Shown: piece after piece, positions 19,393-27,668 of the stretch
How positions within the stretch are numbered: position 1 is the first letter of the stretch
Layout: each line of letters opens with the position of its first letter
Assembly: GCA_012719235.1 (NCBI GenBank)
Contig: JAAYAR010000049.1
Location: forward strand, 1-48,428
Direction of reading: 5' to 3'
Length of the DNA stretch: 48,428 bases
Origin: Clostridiales bacterium
GTDB taxonomy: Bacteria > Bacillota > Clostridia > Oscillospirales > Oscillospiraceae
Translations under genes and position numbers: made by a program
Notes under the pieces: model-generated
Seen by the model: only the letters and a program-made list of their open reading frames with translations
What the model was told of the DNA's origin: nothing
Databases searched by the model: none

Positions 19393-19418
19393 AAAAACCG
19401 GGCCGAGGCCCGGTTTTT
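19393..19418 (+). terminator. intrinsic terminator of pcrA
   Basis: Perfect 12-base dyad (AAAAACCGGGCC with GGCCCGGTTTTT) with a minimal loop and terminal T tract, seven bases after the pcrA stop. Symmetric, so it can act on both strands. Confidence 0.85.
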
Positions 19419-19527
19419 GATTCAGACAGTCAAAATAGGCGGAATACTACGAACACAGGCCTTTCGCGGTGCGGCGAAATTTCAATAATCGTGTTGCGTG
19501 TGCGTGACCGTTTTTTGAAATTTGCGA

Positions 19528-19641
19528 GCCTTCTACTGTAGAAGAAGGCGCCGAGCGCAGCGAGGCGGATGAGGCGGCGCTAAGGGATTAACACCTCATC
19601 CGAGCGGCTGCGCCGCCCATCTTCCCCTCACAGGGGAAGGC
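19528..19641. repeat. palindromic REP/MITE-like intergenic element
   Basis: Two inverted imperfect arms, 19528-19574 and 19594-19641, each starting at its outer end with a GCCTTC..GAAG hairpin and ending at the centre with GGATGAGG; 19 bases separate them. Each arm contains its own small outer hairpin (GCCTTCTACTGTAGAAGAAGGC on the left). The layout and the GGATGAGG/CCTCATCC core recall the short palindromic repeats scattered between genes in Clostridia of the Ruminococcaceae type. No coding capacity. No second copy was noticed in the window. Confidence 0.65.
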
Positions 19642-19654
19642 AGTCAGCTCTATC

Positions 19655-19681
19655 GAAAACCGGGCCGTGGCCCGGTTTTTG
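19655..19681 (-). terminator. intrinsic terminator of the DUF378 gene (bidirectional)
   Basis: Perfect 11-base dyad AAAACCGGGCC/GGCCCGGTTTT, the same stem as the pcrA terminator with GT instead of GA in the loop. On the minus strand it lies about 50 bases past the stop of the DUF378 gene. Confidence 0.78.
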
Positions 19682-19732
19682 ATCTGCTGTCATATTGTAC
19701 GCGAGGCTGAGGGCAGGCGCGGCCGCTCGGAA

Positions 19733-19936
19733 TTATTCCTTATCCGAAACGAATCTGCGCCTGAACAGCAGGGAAATACACCATATACCTGCAAGCCCGA
19801 CTATCGTGTATATTACCCTGCTCACTGTTGCTGCCTGGCCGCCAAAGATCCACGATATAAGATCAAAGCGAAAGATCCCCAGTAGTCCCCAGTTAAGCGC
19901 GCCAATGATCGCGATTATAAGTGCCGTGGTATTCAT
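19733..19936 (-). CDS. DUF378 family small membrane protein
   Basis: A 67-residue protein with two predicted membrane helices (about 3-20 and 37-57) and the signature ALNWGLLGIFRFDLISWIFGG, the hallmark of the DUF378 (B. subtilis YuzA-like) family. Function unknown. A GGTGAG site precedes ATG 19936 on the minus strand. It is monocistronic and convergent with pcrA. Family recognition is good because the motif spans much of the protein. Confidence 0.88.
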   Translation of the reverse strand: MNTTALIIAIIGALNWGLLGIFRFDLISWIFGGQAATVSRVIYTIVGLAGIWCISLLFRRRFVSDKE

Positions 19937-20169
19937 TCCAAGCTCACCTTCCGTCGTAACATATAGCTGAAGAAGTATGCGGAGATATTATGCGCCGAAA
20001 AAACGAAACTATTCCTTTATGCCGCACAGAAAGACTGTTTTTCGGATAGGAACCTAAAAAGGCGGAAAGATTCTTTTCATTTTTATATGCAGCGTGTATA
20101 ATCTTCAATATTGTAACTGCAGACAGCGCCTCTATATCATATTACGGCACGAAAGGACACACACTTGCA

Positions 20170-21396
20170 ATGAAACACATTCTGATCATCGGAGACGGTA
20201 TGGCGGACAACCCGATCGAATCGCTTGGCGGCAAGACGCCGCTGGAGGCCGCCAGGATTCCATATATTGACTCGCTCGCCGCAAAAGGGGACGTTTTCAG
20301 CGTCAGAACTGTTCCGATCGGTCAGGTACCGGGGAGTGATACCGCTAATTTAACCATATTCGGCTGTGACCCGTCGGTATACTACACAGGCAGAGCGCCG
20401 CTTGAGGCGGCGAGCGCCGGCATCATTCTCCCGGAGGGTTCGGCGGCTTATCGTTGTAACGTCATGAGTGTCAGCGATGAACCGGGCAGGTTTGAAGATA
20501 AGCGACTGATATCGCACAGCGCCGGAAGTATTGACGGTGCCGAGTCGGACGCTATTGTCACGTGGCTCTTCTCCGATCCGGAATTCAGGGCTGCGGCTGA
20601 GCGTGCGCGTATGGTTGTTTATCCCGGCTCTTCTTTCAGGCATATCGCTGTTCAGGAGAGCGCAGATCTGAAGGGCCTGTACCTTGCTCCTCCGCACGAT
20701 TATCTGGGTGACAGGGTGGAACAACATAAACCGTACGGCAATAAAAACGCGGAAATACTGTGGGATCTGATGGTCCTTGCACATGAGCGGCTCAGCATTT
20801 GCGAGATCAATGAAAGACGCAGAAGAGAAGGCCTTCCTGTCGCAAATGCCATATGGTTCTGGGCGGAGGGGACTGCCGTGTCTTTACCGCGCTTCCCTTA
20901 CTCTCAAAACGGGACCGTGATCAGCGCGGTACCGCTCTTCAAGGGCATCGCCCGGTTAACGGGATTAAAGACCGTAGATGTTGCGGGTGCAACCGGAACG
21001 CTTGACACAAACTATCGGGGAAAGGTCGACGCAGCCATCCGGGCCCTGACCGGGGGAGACGATTTTGTTACGATACACATCGAAGCGCCGGACGAATGCA
21101 CCCATGACGGTGACTTAAAAGGGAAGATACAGGCAATAGAAAATATTGACAATCTTATCGTGCGGCCCCTTCTTGAAGAGCTTGGTCAAATGGTTATACC
21201 GTACAGGCTGCTCCTTCTGAGCGACCATAAAACCCTTATGTCAAACCGCGCGCATGACGGAGACCCGGTCCCGTGCCTGCTCTATTCAAGCGACACGGAT
21301 ACCCGAAGGAACGGGTCTTACTCGGAAGCGGAGGGAGAGCGAAGCTATCTTGTCGATCCCGGAACGCTGCTCATGGGGCGCCTGTTTGAAGAGTAG
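20170..21396 (+). CDS. apgM: 2,3-bisphosphoglycerate-independent phosphoglycerate mutase, ApgM type
   Basis: A 408-residue member of the alkaline-phosphatase-fold phosphoglycerate mutases of the archaeal (ApgM) class, converting 3- to 2-phosphoglycerate. Visible: ILIIGDGMADNPIESLGGKTPLE at the N-terminus with the first metal-site Asp, VPGSDTANLTIFGCDP with the catalytic Ser, YTGRAPLEAAS, IHIEAPDECTHDGDLKGKIQAIENID with the Asp and His metal ligands, and LLSDHKT with another Asp-His pair. Members of the bacterial branch have also been annotated as a proposed homoserine kinase (TIGR02535), and that alternative cannot be excluded because no threonine genes or other glycolytic genes are adjacent. 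A possible -10 element (TATAAT, 20097-20102) lies upstream. ispE follows after 32 bases, likely an operon. Confidence 0.86.
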   Translation: MKHILIIGDGMADNPIESLGGKTPLEAARIPYIDSLAAKGDVFSVRTVPIGQVPGSDTANLTIFGCDPSVYYTGRAPLEAASAGIILPEGSAAYRCNVMSVSDEPGRFEDKRLISHSAGSIDGAESDAIVTWLFSDPEFRAAAERARMVVYPGSSFRHIAVQESADLKGLYLAPPHDYLGDRVEQHKPYGNKNAEILWDLMVLAHERLSICEINERRRREGLPVANAIWFWAEGTAVSLPRFPYSQNGTVISAVPLFKGIARLTGLKTVDVAGATGTLDTNYRGKVDAAIRALTGGDDFVTIHIEAPDECTHDGDLKGKIQAIENIDNLIVRPLLEELGQMVIPYRLLLLSDHKTLMSNRAHDGDPVPCLLYSSDTDTRRNGSYSEAEGERSYLVDPGTLLMGRLFEE

Positions 21397-21428
21397 CGTC
21401 GGGATCCGACGCGGCGGGAGGTCATAAC

Positions 21429-22295
21429 GTGGAGGCCGTTGTAAAGAAAGCATATGCGAAAATTAACCTGACGCTCGACGTTACCGGACGCAGGGATGAC
21501 GGTTACCACACAGTACTGAGTGTCATGCAGCTTGTCGACATATACGACACAGTCACCGTAGAAACGCACGAAGGGAAGGGTATCCTTCTTCGAAGCGGCG
21601 CACCGTATATCCCATGTGACAACCGCAACTCCGCGTGGAAAGCGGCACAGGCGTTTTTCAGATACTGCCGTATGGAACCGCGGGGTTTGAGGATAGCAAT
21701 TGACAAGAGGATCCCGGTCGGCGCGGGCCTGGGAGGAGGCAGTGCAGACGCAGCAGCTGTGCTGCATGCACTGAACGAGCTGTACGATATGGCTATCCCG
21801 GCGGACAAGCTCCTTGAAATCGGTGCGGATGTGGGAGCGGACGTACCGTTTTGCATTATGGGCGGCACCGCGCTGGCAGAGGGAATAGGAGATAAGCTGA
21901 GACCTTTGCGAGATATGCCCGATTGCCGTATTGTGATCTGCAAACCGCCGTACAGCTGCTCTACCCCCGCGCTGTATGAGCGATTTGATCTGCATCGGGT
22001 GAACAAACATCCGGACACTGAAGGCTTTTTGAGCGCGCTTGAAGAAGGCAATCTGGATCAGATGTGCAAGCGCTTGTTCAACGTCTTTGAGAATCTGATC
22101 CCAGAGCACTCGCGTGAGATTTTTGAGATCAAGGACTCGATGTTTGACAGCGGCGCTCTGGGCGCTTCAATGACCGGTACGGGTTCCGCCATATTCGGTA
22201 TTTTTATAAACTGCGCGGAGGCTGCTGCCGCCCGGGACAAACTCCTGAAGGTCGGTTATGACGTCAGGCTGTCAAAACCCAGACCGGGCCTCTGA
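21429..22295 (+). CDS. ispE: 4-diphosphocytidyl-2-C-methyl-D-erythritol kinase
   Basis: GHMP kinase of the MEP isoprenoid pathway, phosphorylating CDP-methylerythritol at the 2-position. At 288 residues the length is standard. Visible: AYAKINLTLDVTGRRDDGYH at the N-terminus with the substrate-binding Lys, Asp and His, the ATP loop PVGAGLGGGSADAAAVL, DVPFCIMGGTALAEGIG, and the third GHMP motif MTGTGSAIFGIF. It starts at GTG 21429, set by a strong GGGAGGT site at 21415-21421. It is 32 bases behind apgM. The usual partner purR is not next to it. Confidence 0.96.
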   Translation: MEAVVKKAYAKINLTLDVTGRRDDGYHTVLSVMQLVDIYDTVTVETHEGKGILLRSGAPYIPCDNRNSAWKAAQAFFRYCRMEPRGLRIAIDKRIPVGAGLGGGSADAAAVLHALNELYDMAIPADKLLEIGADVGADVPFCIMGGTALAEGIGDKLRPLRDMPDCRIVICKPPYSCSTPALYERFDLHRVNKHPDTEGFLSALEEGNLDQMCKRLFNVFENLIPEHSREIFEIKDSMFDSGALGASMTGTGSAIFGIFINCAEAAAARDKLLKVGYDVRLSKPRPGL

Positions 22296-22716
22296 GAGGG
22301 AAGACTGCCGGGCATATATTCTGTTTCTGTGAAAGCTTACTGCAGCGCTCCGGTAAGACCATTTATCCTGACAGGGTACATGCAAAACAGGCTGCTTCGG
22401 GAAGATTCTGCGATTGTTGATATTTTTGTACATATTTTTCGGTTTTATTGATTATCATGCATGTCCAAGATATAATTGACATACTGCGATTAAACGGGTT
22501 TGCTGTTTTAAGTGACATTATGTGATGCCTCCGTAACCGTCAGCCCGGCATACGTTGACTACGCACTGAACTGCACCTGTTCAGGTTTATCCGCGCGGCA
22601 GTGCACATTGGAAGAGTTACGTATCGAATATAATCCGAGCTTTTTTCGATATAACGATTTTCTTCTATATTCAGTTGACTTAAATTACCGAGACTGTTAA
22701 GAAAGGATAGTTTTCT
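22296..22716 (+). other. intergenic region, about 420 bases, with promoters for the E2-like gene
   Basis: No convincing gene. It carries one strong promoter (22448-22476), a second possible one (TTGGAA at 22608-22613, 15 bases, TATAAT at 22629-22634) and a small hairpin (CTGAAC/GTTCAG near 22566-22584). A 62-codon frame at 22512 lacks a ribosome site and is not called. Confidence 0.6.
22448..22476 (+). promoter_or_regulatory. SigA promoter upstream of the E2-like gene
   Basis: TTGATT at 22448-22453, exactly 17 bases, then a perfect TATAAT at 22471-22476. The leader to the next start would be about 235 bases. Confidence 0.6.
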
Positions 22717-23595
22717 ATGGCAAGAGACGACTATGGAAACCCGATCCCAAAAGAAGGCCGCAGAATCAAGACGTTGCTGCCTGTAAACATTGTATCTCCG
22801 TTCATAATGAAGACGCGCATCGGTGCAACAAACTACTTTGAAACAAGCATCGAGATCAGTGCCTGTGAAGATCTGATAAGAAAAAAACGCATGGAGGGGC
22901 TGAAGGGCTTCGGCATGCTGCACGTGATATTGGCCGCCTATGTCCGTACCGTCTCGCAGCTTCCGGGGATAAACCGCTTTATCAGAGGACAGCGTGTATA
23001 CGCAAGAAATTCTATCGAACTGATAATGATGGTAAAAAAGGACATGAAACTGGATGCTCAGGAGACGTCCGCAAAAGTTCAGATCAAGCCCGATGCTACT
23101 GTTGATGACGTCTACAATGTCCTCAATAACGAGATAATCAGGAACAAGGATCAGGGGGACCAGAGCAGCTTCGACGCGACGGCGAGGCTCCTGTCAAAAA
23201 TCCCGAGATTGATACTTAAGTTTATAATCTGGTTCCTTGGGGCACTTGACTACTTCGGTCTCCTGCCGAGAAAACTGGTCTATACGAGCTGCTTTCACGG
23301 ATCGATGTTTATTACCGCGCTCGGCTCGCTGGGCATACCGCCGATCTATCACCACCTGTACGACTTCGGGAACGTGCCTGTTTTCATCGCATACGGCGCG
23401 AAACGTAAAGAGAACGTTCTTCAGAAAGACGGTACCGTGCTGCAGCAGAAGTTTATAGATATGAAAATATGCACCGACGAGCGCATCTGTGACGGGCACT
23501 ACATGGCCACGGCATTCAAGATGTTGAGTTCGCTGCTTAAGAACCCGCATCAGCTGGAATCCCCTCCCGATAAAGTCGTGAAAGACATCGACTGA
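22717..23595 (+). CDS. stand-alone E2-acyltransferase-like (CAT-fold) protein, catalytic His missing
   Basis: A 292-residue protein resembling the catalytic domain of 2-oxoacid dehydrogenase E2 subunits and chloramphenicol acetyltransferase, without lipoyl or E1/E3-binding domains. Recognisable parts are FGMLHVILAAYVRTVSQLPGINRF (about 66-88) and the C-terminal CTDERICDGHYMATAFKML. The E2 active-site motif DHRxxDG reads here D254-E255-R256-I-C-D259-G260, so the acid-base His is replaced by Glu. A hydrophobic stretch (LILKFIIWFLGALDYFGLLP, 165-184) is inserted where soluble E2 domains have none and may contact the membrane. No E1, E3 or lipoate genes are nearby. Clostridial genomes often annotate similar proteins as E2, but a normal dehydrogenase role is doubtful. 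AAAGGA precedes ATG 22717. Confidence 0.82.
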   Translation: MARDDYGNPIPKEGRRIKTLLPVNIVSPFIMKTRIGATNYFETSIEISACEDLIRKKRMEGLKGFGMLHVILAAYVRTVSQLPGINRFIRGQRVYARNSIELIMMVKKDMKLDAQETSAKVQIKPDATVDDVYNVLNNEIIRNKDQGDQSSFDATARLLSKIPRLILKFIIWFLGALDYFGLLPRKLVYTSCFHGSMFITALGSLGIPPIYHHLYDFGNVPVFIAYGAKRKENVLQKDGTVLQQKFIDMKICTDERICDGHYMATAFKMLSSLLKNPHQLESPPDKVVKDID

Positions 23596-23677
23596 GCGGA
23601 AAGCGGTAATTTTTCTATATATTATGTATCGGAGGTATGCCTATCAAACGGTACGCATTCAGCAGATTTCACAAGAA

Positions 23678-23703
23678 ATTGCAGTTTGAATACTCACTGC
23701 AAT
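23678..23703 (+). terminator. hairpin after the E2-like gene, possible terminator
   Basis: Perfect eight-base stem ATTGCAGT/ACTGCAAT with a ten-base loop, followed by the AT-rich ATTTTACTT. The T tract is short and interrupted, so termination is only possible. Confidence 0.4.
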
Positions 23704-23793
23704 ATTTTACTTGAAATTATTGAATATTATTGTTAACATGAACAAGCCAAAAGACTATTTTTGGATAGTATTATCAAAAGGAGTTGCTTCTTT

Positions 23794-25884
23794 GTGAGTG
23801 AATACCTCCTGATCACCATAAGCGCGGCAAGTGCGGTACTGGCTCTGCTGTTTGCTTATCTTAAGAGCCGGCAAGTGCTTAAAGCCCCCGAGGGTACTCC
23901 GCTTATGCAGAAAATCTCCCTTGCCGTGCGGACAGGAGCCTTGGCATATCTGAAACGCCAGTATAGAGTGGTTATAGTTTTCTTTACAGCAATGTTTGTG
24001 ATCCTTTTTATACTGGCGATCTGCGGCTTGCTCACGTACTTCGTTCCTTTCGCCTTTATTACCGGCGGCTTTTTTTCCGGCTTGTCCGGCTTTGTCGGTA
24101 TGAGCATTGCTACCAGAGCGAACGCCAGAACTGCTGATGCGGCGCGGCATGGGCTCGACAAGGGCCTGCGGGTTGCCTTCTCGGCGGGAAACGTGATGGG
24201 TTTTACCGTTGTGGGACTTGGTCTCCTGGATATCACGCTATGGTACATCCTGCTGAAGTTCGTGTTCAAAATGGAGATAGGCGACGTTGCGGCCGTCATG
24301 ATCACTTTCGGTATGGGTGCCTCTTCCATGGCCCTTTTTGCTCGCGTGGGCGGCGGGATCTTTACCAAAGCGGCTGATATCGGGGCTGATCTTGTCGGCA
24401 AGGTCGAAGCCGGCATACCTGAAGACGATATCAGAAACCCGGCTGTGATAGCCGATAACGTCGGTGATAATGTGGGTGACGTCGCCGGGATGGGAGCGGA
24501 CCTGTACGAATCATACGTGGGATCCATCCTTTCGACATGCGCTCTCGGGGTCGTGGCTTTCGGTTCCGGTTTGAGCATCAGAGCCGTGGCCCTGCCTATC
24601 GTTCTGGCGGGCATCGGCGTAATAGCATCAATGATCGGTTCGCTGTTCGTGCACACGAAAGAAGACGCAAACCAGAGGACGCTTCTTAATTCTTTGCGGC
24701 GAGGTACGAATTCGAGCGCTATAATCGGTGCGGTCGCATCTTTTTTTGCTGTGTGGGGTATATTGGGGATCGAATACTACGGGATCTGGCTGGCCATACT
24801 TGCCGGACTGATCGGGGGCGTGCTTATAGGCCTTAGTACCGAGTTATTCACATCCGACACATATAAACCGACACGCAAGCTTGCCGAATCATCAGAGACA
24901 GGTACCGCTACGATAATGATCGGCGGGATCGGTCTGGGTATGGCGTCCACAATTCTGCCGATCATAATTGTCGGAGCCGCGGTTATTGTCGCCTACTTCT
25001 GCTCGGGGATATCGGATCCCGGCAACGGGACACTCGGATTATACGGGATTTCCCTTGCCGCCGTGGGTATGCTTTCAACGCTCGGAATCACGCTCTCGAC
25101 CGATGCCTACGGACCTGTGGCAGATAATGCGGGCGGTATTGCTCAGATGGCATCACTGGACAGCGAGGTGCGGACGCGCACCGACGCCCTCGACTCTCTC
25201 GGCAACACGACTGCGGCTACAGGGAAAGGTTTTGCGATAGGTTCCGCTGCCCTTACCGCGCTTGCGCTGATAGCGAACTTTGTTGAAAAGATAGACGTGG
25301 CCGGTGGGTCCATCGATCTGAGTATTATGAATCCGGCTTTGCTTGTGGGTGTTTTAGTCGGAGCGTGCCTGCCTTTTGTTTTCTCGGCATTGACTATTCA
25401 GGCTGTCGGGCGGGCGGCTCAGAGCATAGTACAGGAAGTTCGCCGGCAGTTCAGAGAGATCAAGGGGCTTATTGAGGGGAAAGCGGACCCGGATTATGCC
25501 ACGTGTGTGGATCTGTGTACCAAGGCAAGTTTAAAAGAGATGATCCTGCCGGCAGCCACAGCCATCTTAAGTCCGATCATAGTTGGGTTACTGCTGGGGG
25601 CAAGCGGCGTTGCGGGAATGTTGTGCGGAGCAACCGTCACCGGTTTTATACTGGCGATATTTATGTCGAACGCAGGCGGCGCATGGGATAACGCCAAGAA
25701 GTACATCGAGTCCGGCGCACATGGCGGAAAGCACAGCGAATCTCATAAGGCTGCCGTTGTCGGAGATACGGTAGGAGACCCGTTAAAGGACACGGCGGGG
25801 CCTTCGATAAACATATTGATAAAGCTGCTTTCAATGGTTTCGATCGTTTTTGCCGCGCTTATTGCGGGAGTCCATCTCATCTGA
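23794..25884 (+). CDS. hppA: K+-dependent membrane pyrophosphatase, probable Na+ pump
   Basis: A 696-residue integral membrane pyrophosphatase with about 16 helices, coupling PPi hydrolysis to cation export. Visible substrate-site motifs: ADIGADLVGKVE, DNVGDNVGDVAGMGADLYES, STDAYGPVADNAGGIAQM and VGDTVGDPLKDTAGPS. GNTTAATGKG (470-479) has Ala474 and Gly477, the pattern of K+-dependent enzymes rather than the Lys/Thr of K+-independent ones. The gating Glu lies at Glu239 in DLYES, one helix turn before its place in plant H+ enzymes, as in Na+-transporting types. The start is GTG 23794, ten bases after AAAAGGAG; the in-frame TTG at 23761 lies before this site. It fits functionally with the PPi-phosphofructokinase in this window. 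Ion specificity is inference. Confidence 0.95.
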   Translation: MSEYLLITISAASAVLALLFAYLKSRQVLKAPEGTPLMQKISLAVRTGALAYLKRQYRVVIVFFTAMFVILFILAICGLLTYFVPFAFITGGFFSGLSGFVGMSIATRANARTADAARHGLDKGLRVAFSAGNVMGFTVVGLGLLDITLWYILLKFVFKMEIGDVAAVMITFGMGASSMALFARVGGGIFTKAADIGADLVGKVEAGIPEDDIRNPAVIADNVGDNVGDVAGMGADLYESYVGSILSTCALGVVAFGSGLSIRAVALPIVLAGIGVIASMIGSLFVHTKEDANQRTLLNSLRRGTNSSAIIGAVASFFAVWGILGIEYYGIWLAILAGLIGGVLIGLSTELFTSDTYKPTRKLAESSETGTATIMIGGIGLGMASTILPIIIVGAAVIVAYFCSGISDPGNGTLGLYGISLAAVGMLSTLGITLSTDAYGPVADNAGGIAQMASLDSEVRTRTDALDSLGNTTAATGKGFAIGSAALTALALIANFVEKIDVAGGSIDLSIMNPALLVGVLVGACLPFVFSALTIQAVGRAAQSIVQEVRRQFREIKGLIEGKADPDYATCVDLCTKASLKEMILPAATAILSPIIVGLLLGASGVAGMLCGATVTGFILAIFMSNAGGAWDNAKKYIESGAHGGKHSESHKAAVVGDTVGDPLKDTAGPSINILIKLLSMVSIVFAALIAGVHLI

Positions 25885-25948
25885 AGGCTGCTTATAGAAC
25901 ATATTCGTTCTGAGACAGTACAAACCAATCTGATATAGAGTTGAAAAT

Positions 25949-25985
25949 AAAAAACATGGAGTCTTGGCGGACTCCATGTTTTTTT
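25949..25985 (+). terminator. strong bidirectional intrinsic terminator
   Basis: Perfect 13-base stem (25951-25963 with 25970-25982, core ACATGGAGTC) with a six-base loop and flanking A and T tracts. It lies between the convergent pyrophosphatase gene and the small minus-strand gene and serves the former; its symmetry suits both. Confidence 0.88.
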
Positions 25986-26064
25986 GCCGGGTGCGCCCGG
26001 TGAGCGGTCAGAGTATAAAGGCCCGCTTACCGAATACTGAAGAATACTGACTCGGACGTGCCGC

Positions 26065-26259
26065 TCATTCGGCTTCAGGGTAGAATTTACCGCTAAGATA
26101 TGCCATAAATTCATCGCTTGTTTTAAACCCTTTTGCGCCCTCCGCTATGGCGGCCTGTTGTTTTTCAGGCAGAGAAAAAAACCATTCCTGTGCCCGGGTG
26201 TTATTCGCCAGCACTTTTGAGAACTCAAGCGGCAACACCCGGTTATCCGGATCATTCAT
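26065..26259 (-). CDS. small hypothetical protein (64 residues)
   Basis: Begins MNDPDNRVLPLEFSKVLANN and contains AQEWFFSLPEKQQAAIAEGAKGF, a pattern of short helices that loosely recalls the C-terminal segment of YdeI/OmpD-associated proteins (residues before a W-F-x-x-L motif). No membrane segment or signal peptide, and slightly acidic. A GGGGTGAT site precedes ATG 26259 on the minus strand. It lies about 50 bases downstream of citrate synthase and may be cotranscribed with it. No function is proposed; it is called a gene because of its ribosome site and protein-like composition. Confidence 0.62.
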   Translation of the reverse strand: MNDPDNRVLPLEFSKVLANNTRAQEWFFSLPEKQQAAIAEGAKGFKTSDEFMAYLSGKFYPEAE

Positions 26260-26309
26260 TACACTATCACCCCGGAACTATTATCTGCATCCGGGGCAAG
26301 CATGATGCG

Positions 26310-27668
26310 CTATTCGCGCTCCGACATCGGAGTGTAAGCGCTGTGGCGTATAGCCGCCCTGTACGCGGGGCGAATAAGTTTTTTGCCGCTTATAACCTCC
26401 TCGATGCGGTGCGCACACCATCCGGCTATCCGCGCTATCGCAAACAACGGGGTAAACAGATCTTCCGGTATTCCGAGCATTTCATACACAAGGCCGGAAT
26501 ACATGTCCACGTTGGCGCATATCGGTATTTGCAGGTTTTTGCGCGCGGTAAGCTTCTCGATGCCGAGTTTTTCTATCCTCTGCATCAATTCGAAATCTTC
26601 CATTTTGTCGGTGCCCGCAGCCATTTCGACAGCATATTTCTTGATTATTTCGGCGCGAGGATCGGAAGCTGTATATACCGCATGCCCTAGACCGTAGATT
26701 ATGCCCGTACGATCATTGGCTTCCTTATCAAGGATCTTGTCCAGGTACCGCGATAACTTATCTTCACTTGCCGTACCGACGCTGCTTTTTATGTCGCGGA
26801 ACATCTCCATAACCTTTTTGTTGGCGCCGCCGTGAAGAGGGCCCTTCAGAGAGCTGACAGCCCCGGCGATCGCGCTGTATGTGTCTGTTCCGGTCGAAGA
26901 AAGTGTTCTGCAAACAAATGCCGAGTTATTGCCTCCGCCATGCTCAGCGTGCAGTATGAGCATCAGATCAAGAAGCCTGGCTTCCTGAATGGAAAAACTC
27001 TTGTCTCTTCGAAGCATACGAAGAAAATTCTCGCTGAGGGACAGTCCCTCCTTCGGGTAGTGCAGATACAGCGATTTCCCGTCATGGTAGTGCCGTTTGA
27101 CGGCGTACGCGTTTGCCGCAATGAGCGGAAAGCGGGCAATTATCTGAAGGCTCTGCAGCAGCAGGTTTTTCAGCGAAAGATCATCGGGATTCGGATCATA
27201 GGCGTAGAGGGCAAGTATGCTGCGCGAGAGCGCATTCATAATACTCTGGCTCGGCATCTTGATTATGACGTCCTCTACAAATCCTTCGGGGAGGACACGC
27301 GCTTTAGATAATACGTTCCTGAAACAGTCCAGCTGCTCTGCATTTGGCAGGCTGCCCAGCAAGAGAAGGTATACGACTTCCTCGTAACCGAACGTGCCGT
27401 CTGCCCTGTGCGCTTCGACGATCTCGGACACATCGATCCCTCTGTAGTAGAGGTGGCCGTCCATGGGTACGCGTTCGCCGTCTTCGATATAATATCCCTG
27501 AACACTCGCCACTCGCGTTACGCCGGCCACGACACCGGTTCCGTCTGAGTTTCTGAGCCCCCTTTTTATATTGGGGTTCTGAAAGTAATGCTCTTCAATG
27601 TCGTAGTGGGTGACGATCTCATCACTCAGGTTTTCAATGTATGTTTGTAATGGATGAATGGTACTCAT
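26310..27668 (-). CDS. gltA: citrate synthase
   Basis: Condenses acetyl-CoA and oxaloacetate to citrate. At 452 residues it is a type I bacterial enzyme, slightly long because of an N-terminal extension of about 50 residues. The catalytic triad is visible: His243 in LHAEHGGGNNSAF, His329 in GLGHAVY and Asp388 in NVDMYSG; KGPLHGGAN at 275-283 is also conserved. The isoform lacks the Cys4 zinc element of NADH-sensitive Gram-negative GltA. The start at ATG 27668 has a GAGGTG site. No aconitase or isocitrate dehydrogenase is adjacent; in an anaerobe it likely feeds glutamate synthesis. The 2-methylcitrate synthase alternative is less likely without prp genes. Confidence 0.95.
   Translation of the reverse strand: MSTIHPLQTYIENLSDEIVTHYDIEEHYFQNPNIKRGLRNSDGTGVVAGVTRVASVQGYYIEDGERVPMDGHLYYRGIDVSEIVEAHRADGTFGYEEVVYLLLLGSLPNAEQLDCFRNVLSKARVLPEGFVEDVIIKMPSQSIMNALSRSILALYAYDPNPDDLSLKNLLLQSLQIIARFPLIAANAYAVKRHYHDGKSLYLHYPKEGLSLSENFLRMLRRDKSFSIQEARLLDLMLILHAEHGGGNNSAFVCRTLSSTGTDTYSAIAGAVSSLKGPLHGGANKKVMEMFRDIKSSVGTASEDKLSRYLDKILDKEANDRTGIIYGLGHAVYTASDPRAEIIKKYAVEMAAGTDKMEDFELMQRIEKLGIEKLTARKNLQIPICANVDMYSGLVYEMLGIPEDLFTPLFAIARIAGWCAHRIEEVISGKKLIRPAYRAAIRHSAYTPMSERE

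Larger units (their letters stand above)
19387..19732. other. intergenic region, about 346 bases: two terminators and a palindromic repeat
   Basis: No gene is supported here. It holds the pcrA terminator, then a spacer, a palindromic repeat element (19528-19641) and a second, nearly identical terminator that on the minus strand follows the DUF378 gene. Convergent flanking genes explain the two terminators. Confidence 0.8.

Noticed and set aside
19528..19641. CRISPR array or rRNA-like structure
   Set aside because: Only one inverted pair of arms, no direct repeats with spacers.
22512..22700. 62-codon frame between ispE and the E2-like gene
   Set aside because: No ribosome-binding site, no recognisable motif, and it lies in promoter-like sequence.
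23637..23717. 26-codon frame directly after a GGAGGT site
   Set aside because: The ribosome site abuts the ATG with no spacing, and the frame overlaps a hairpin.
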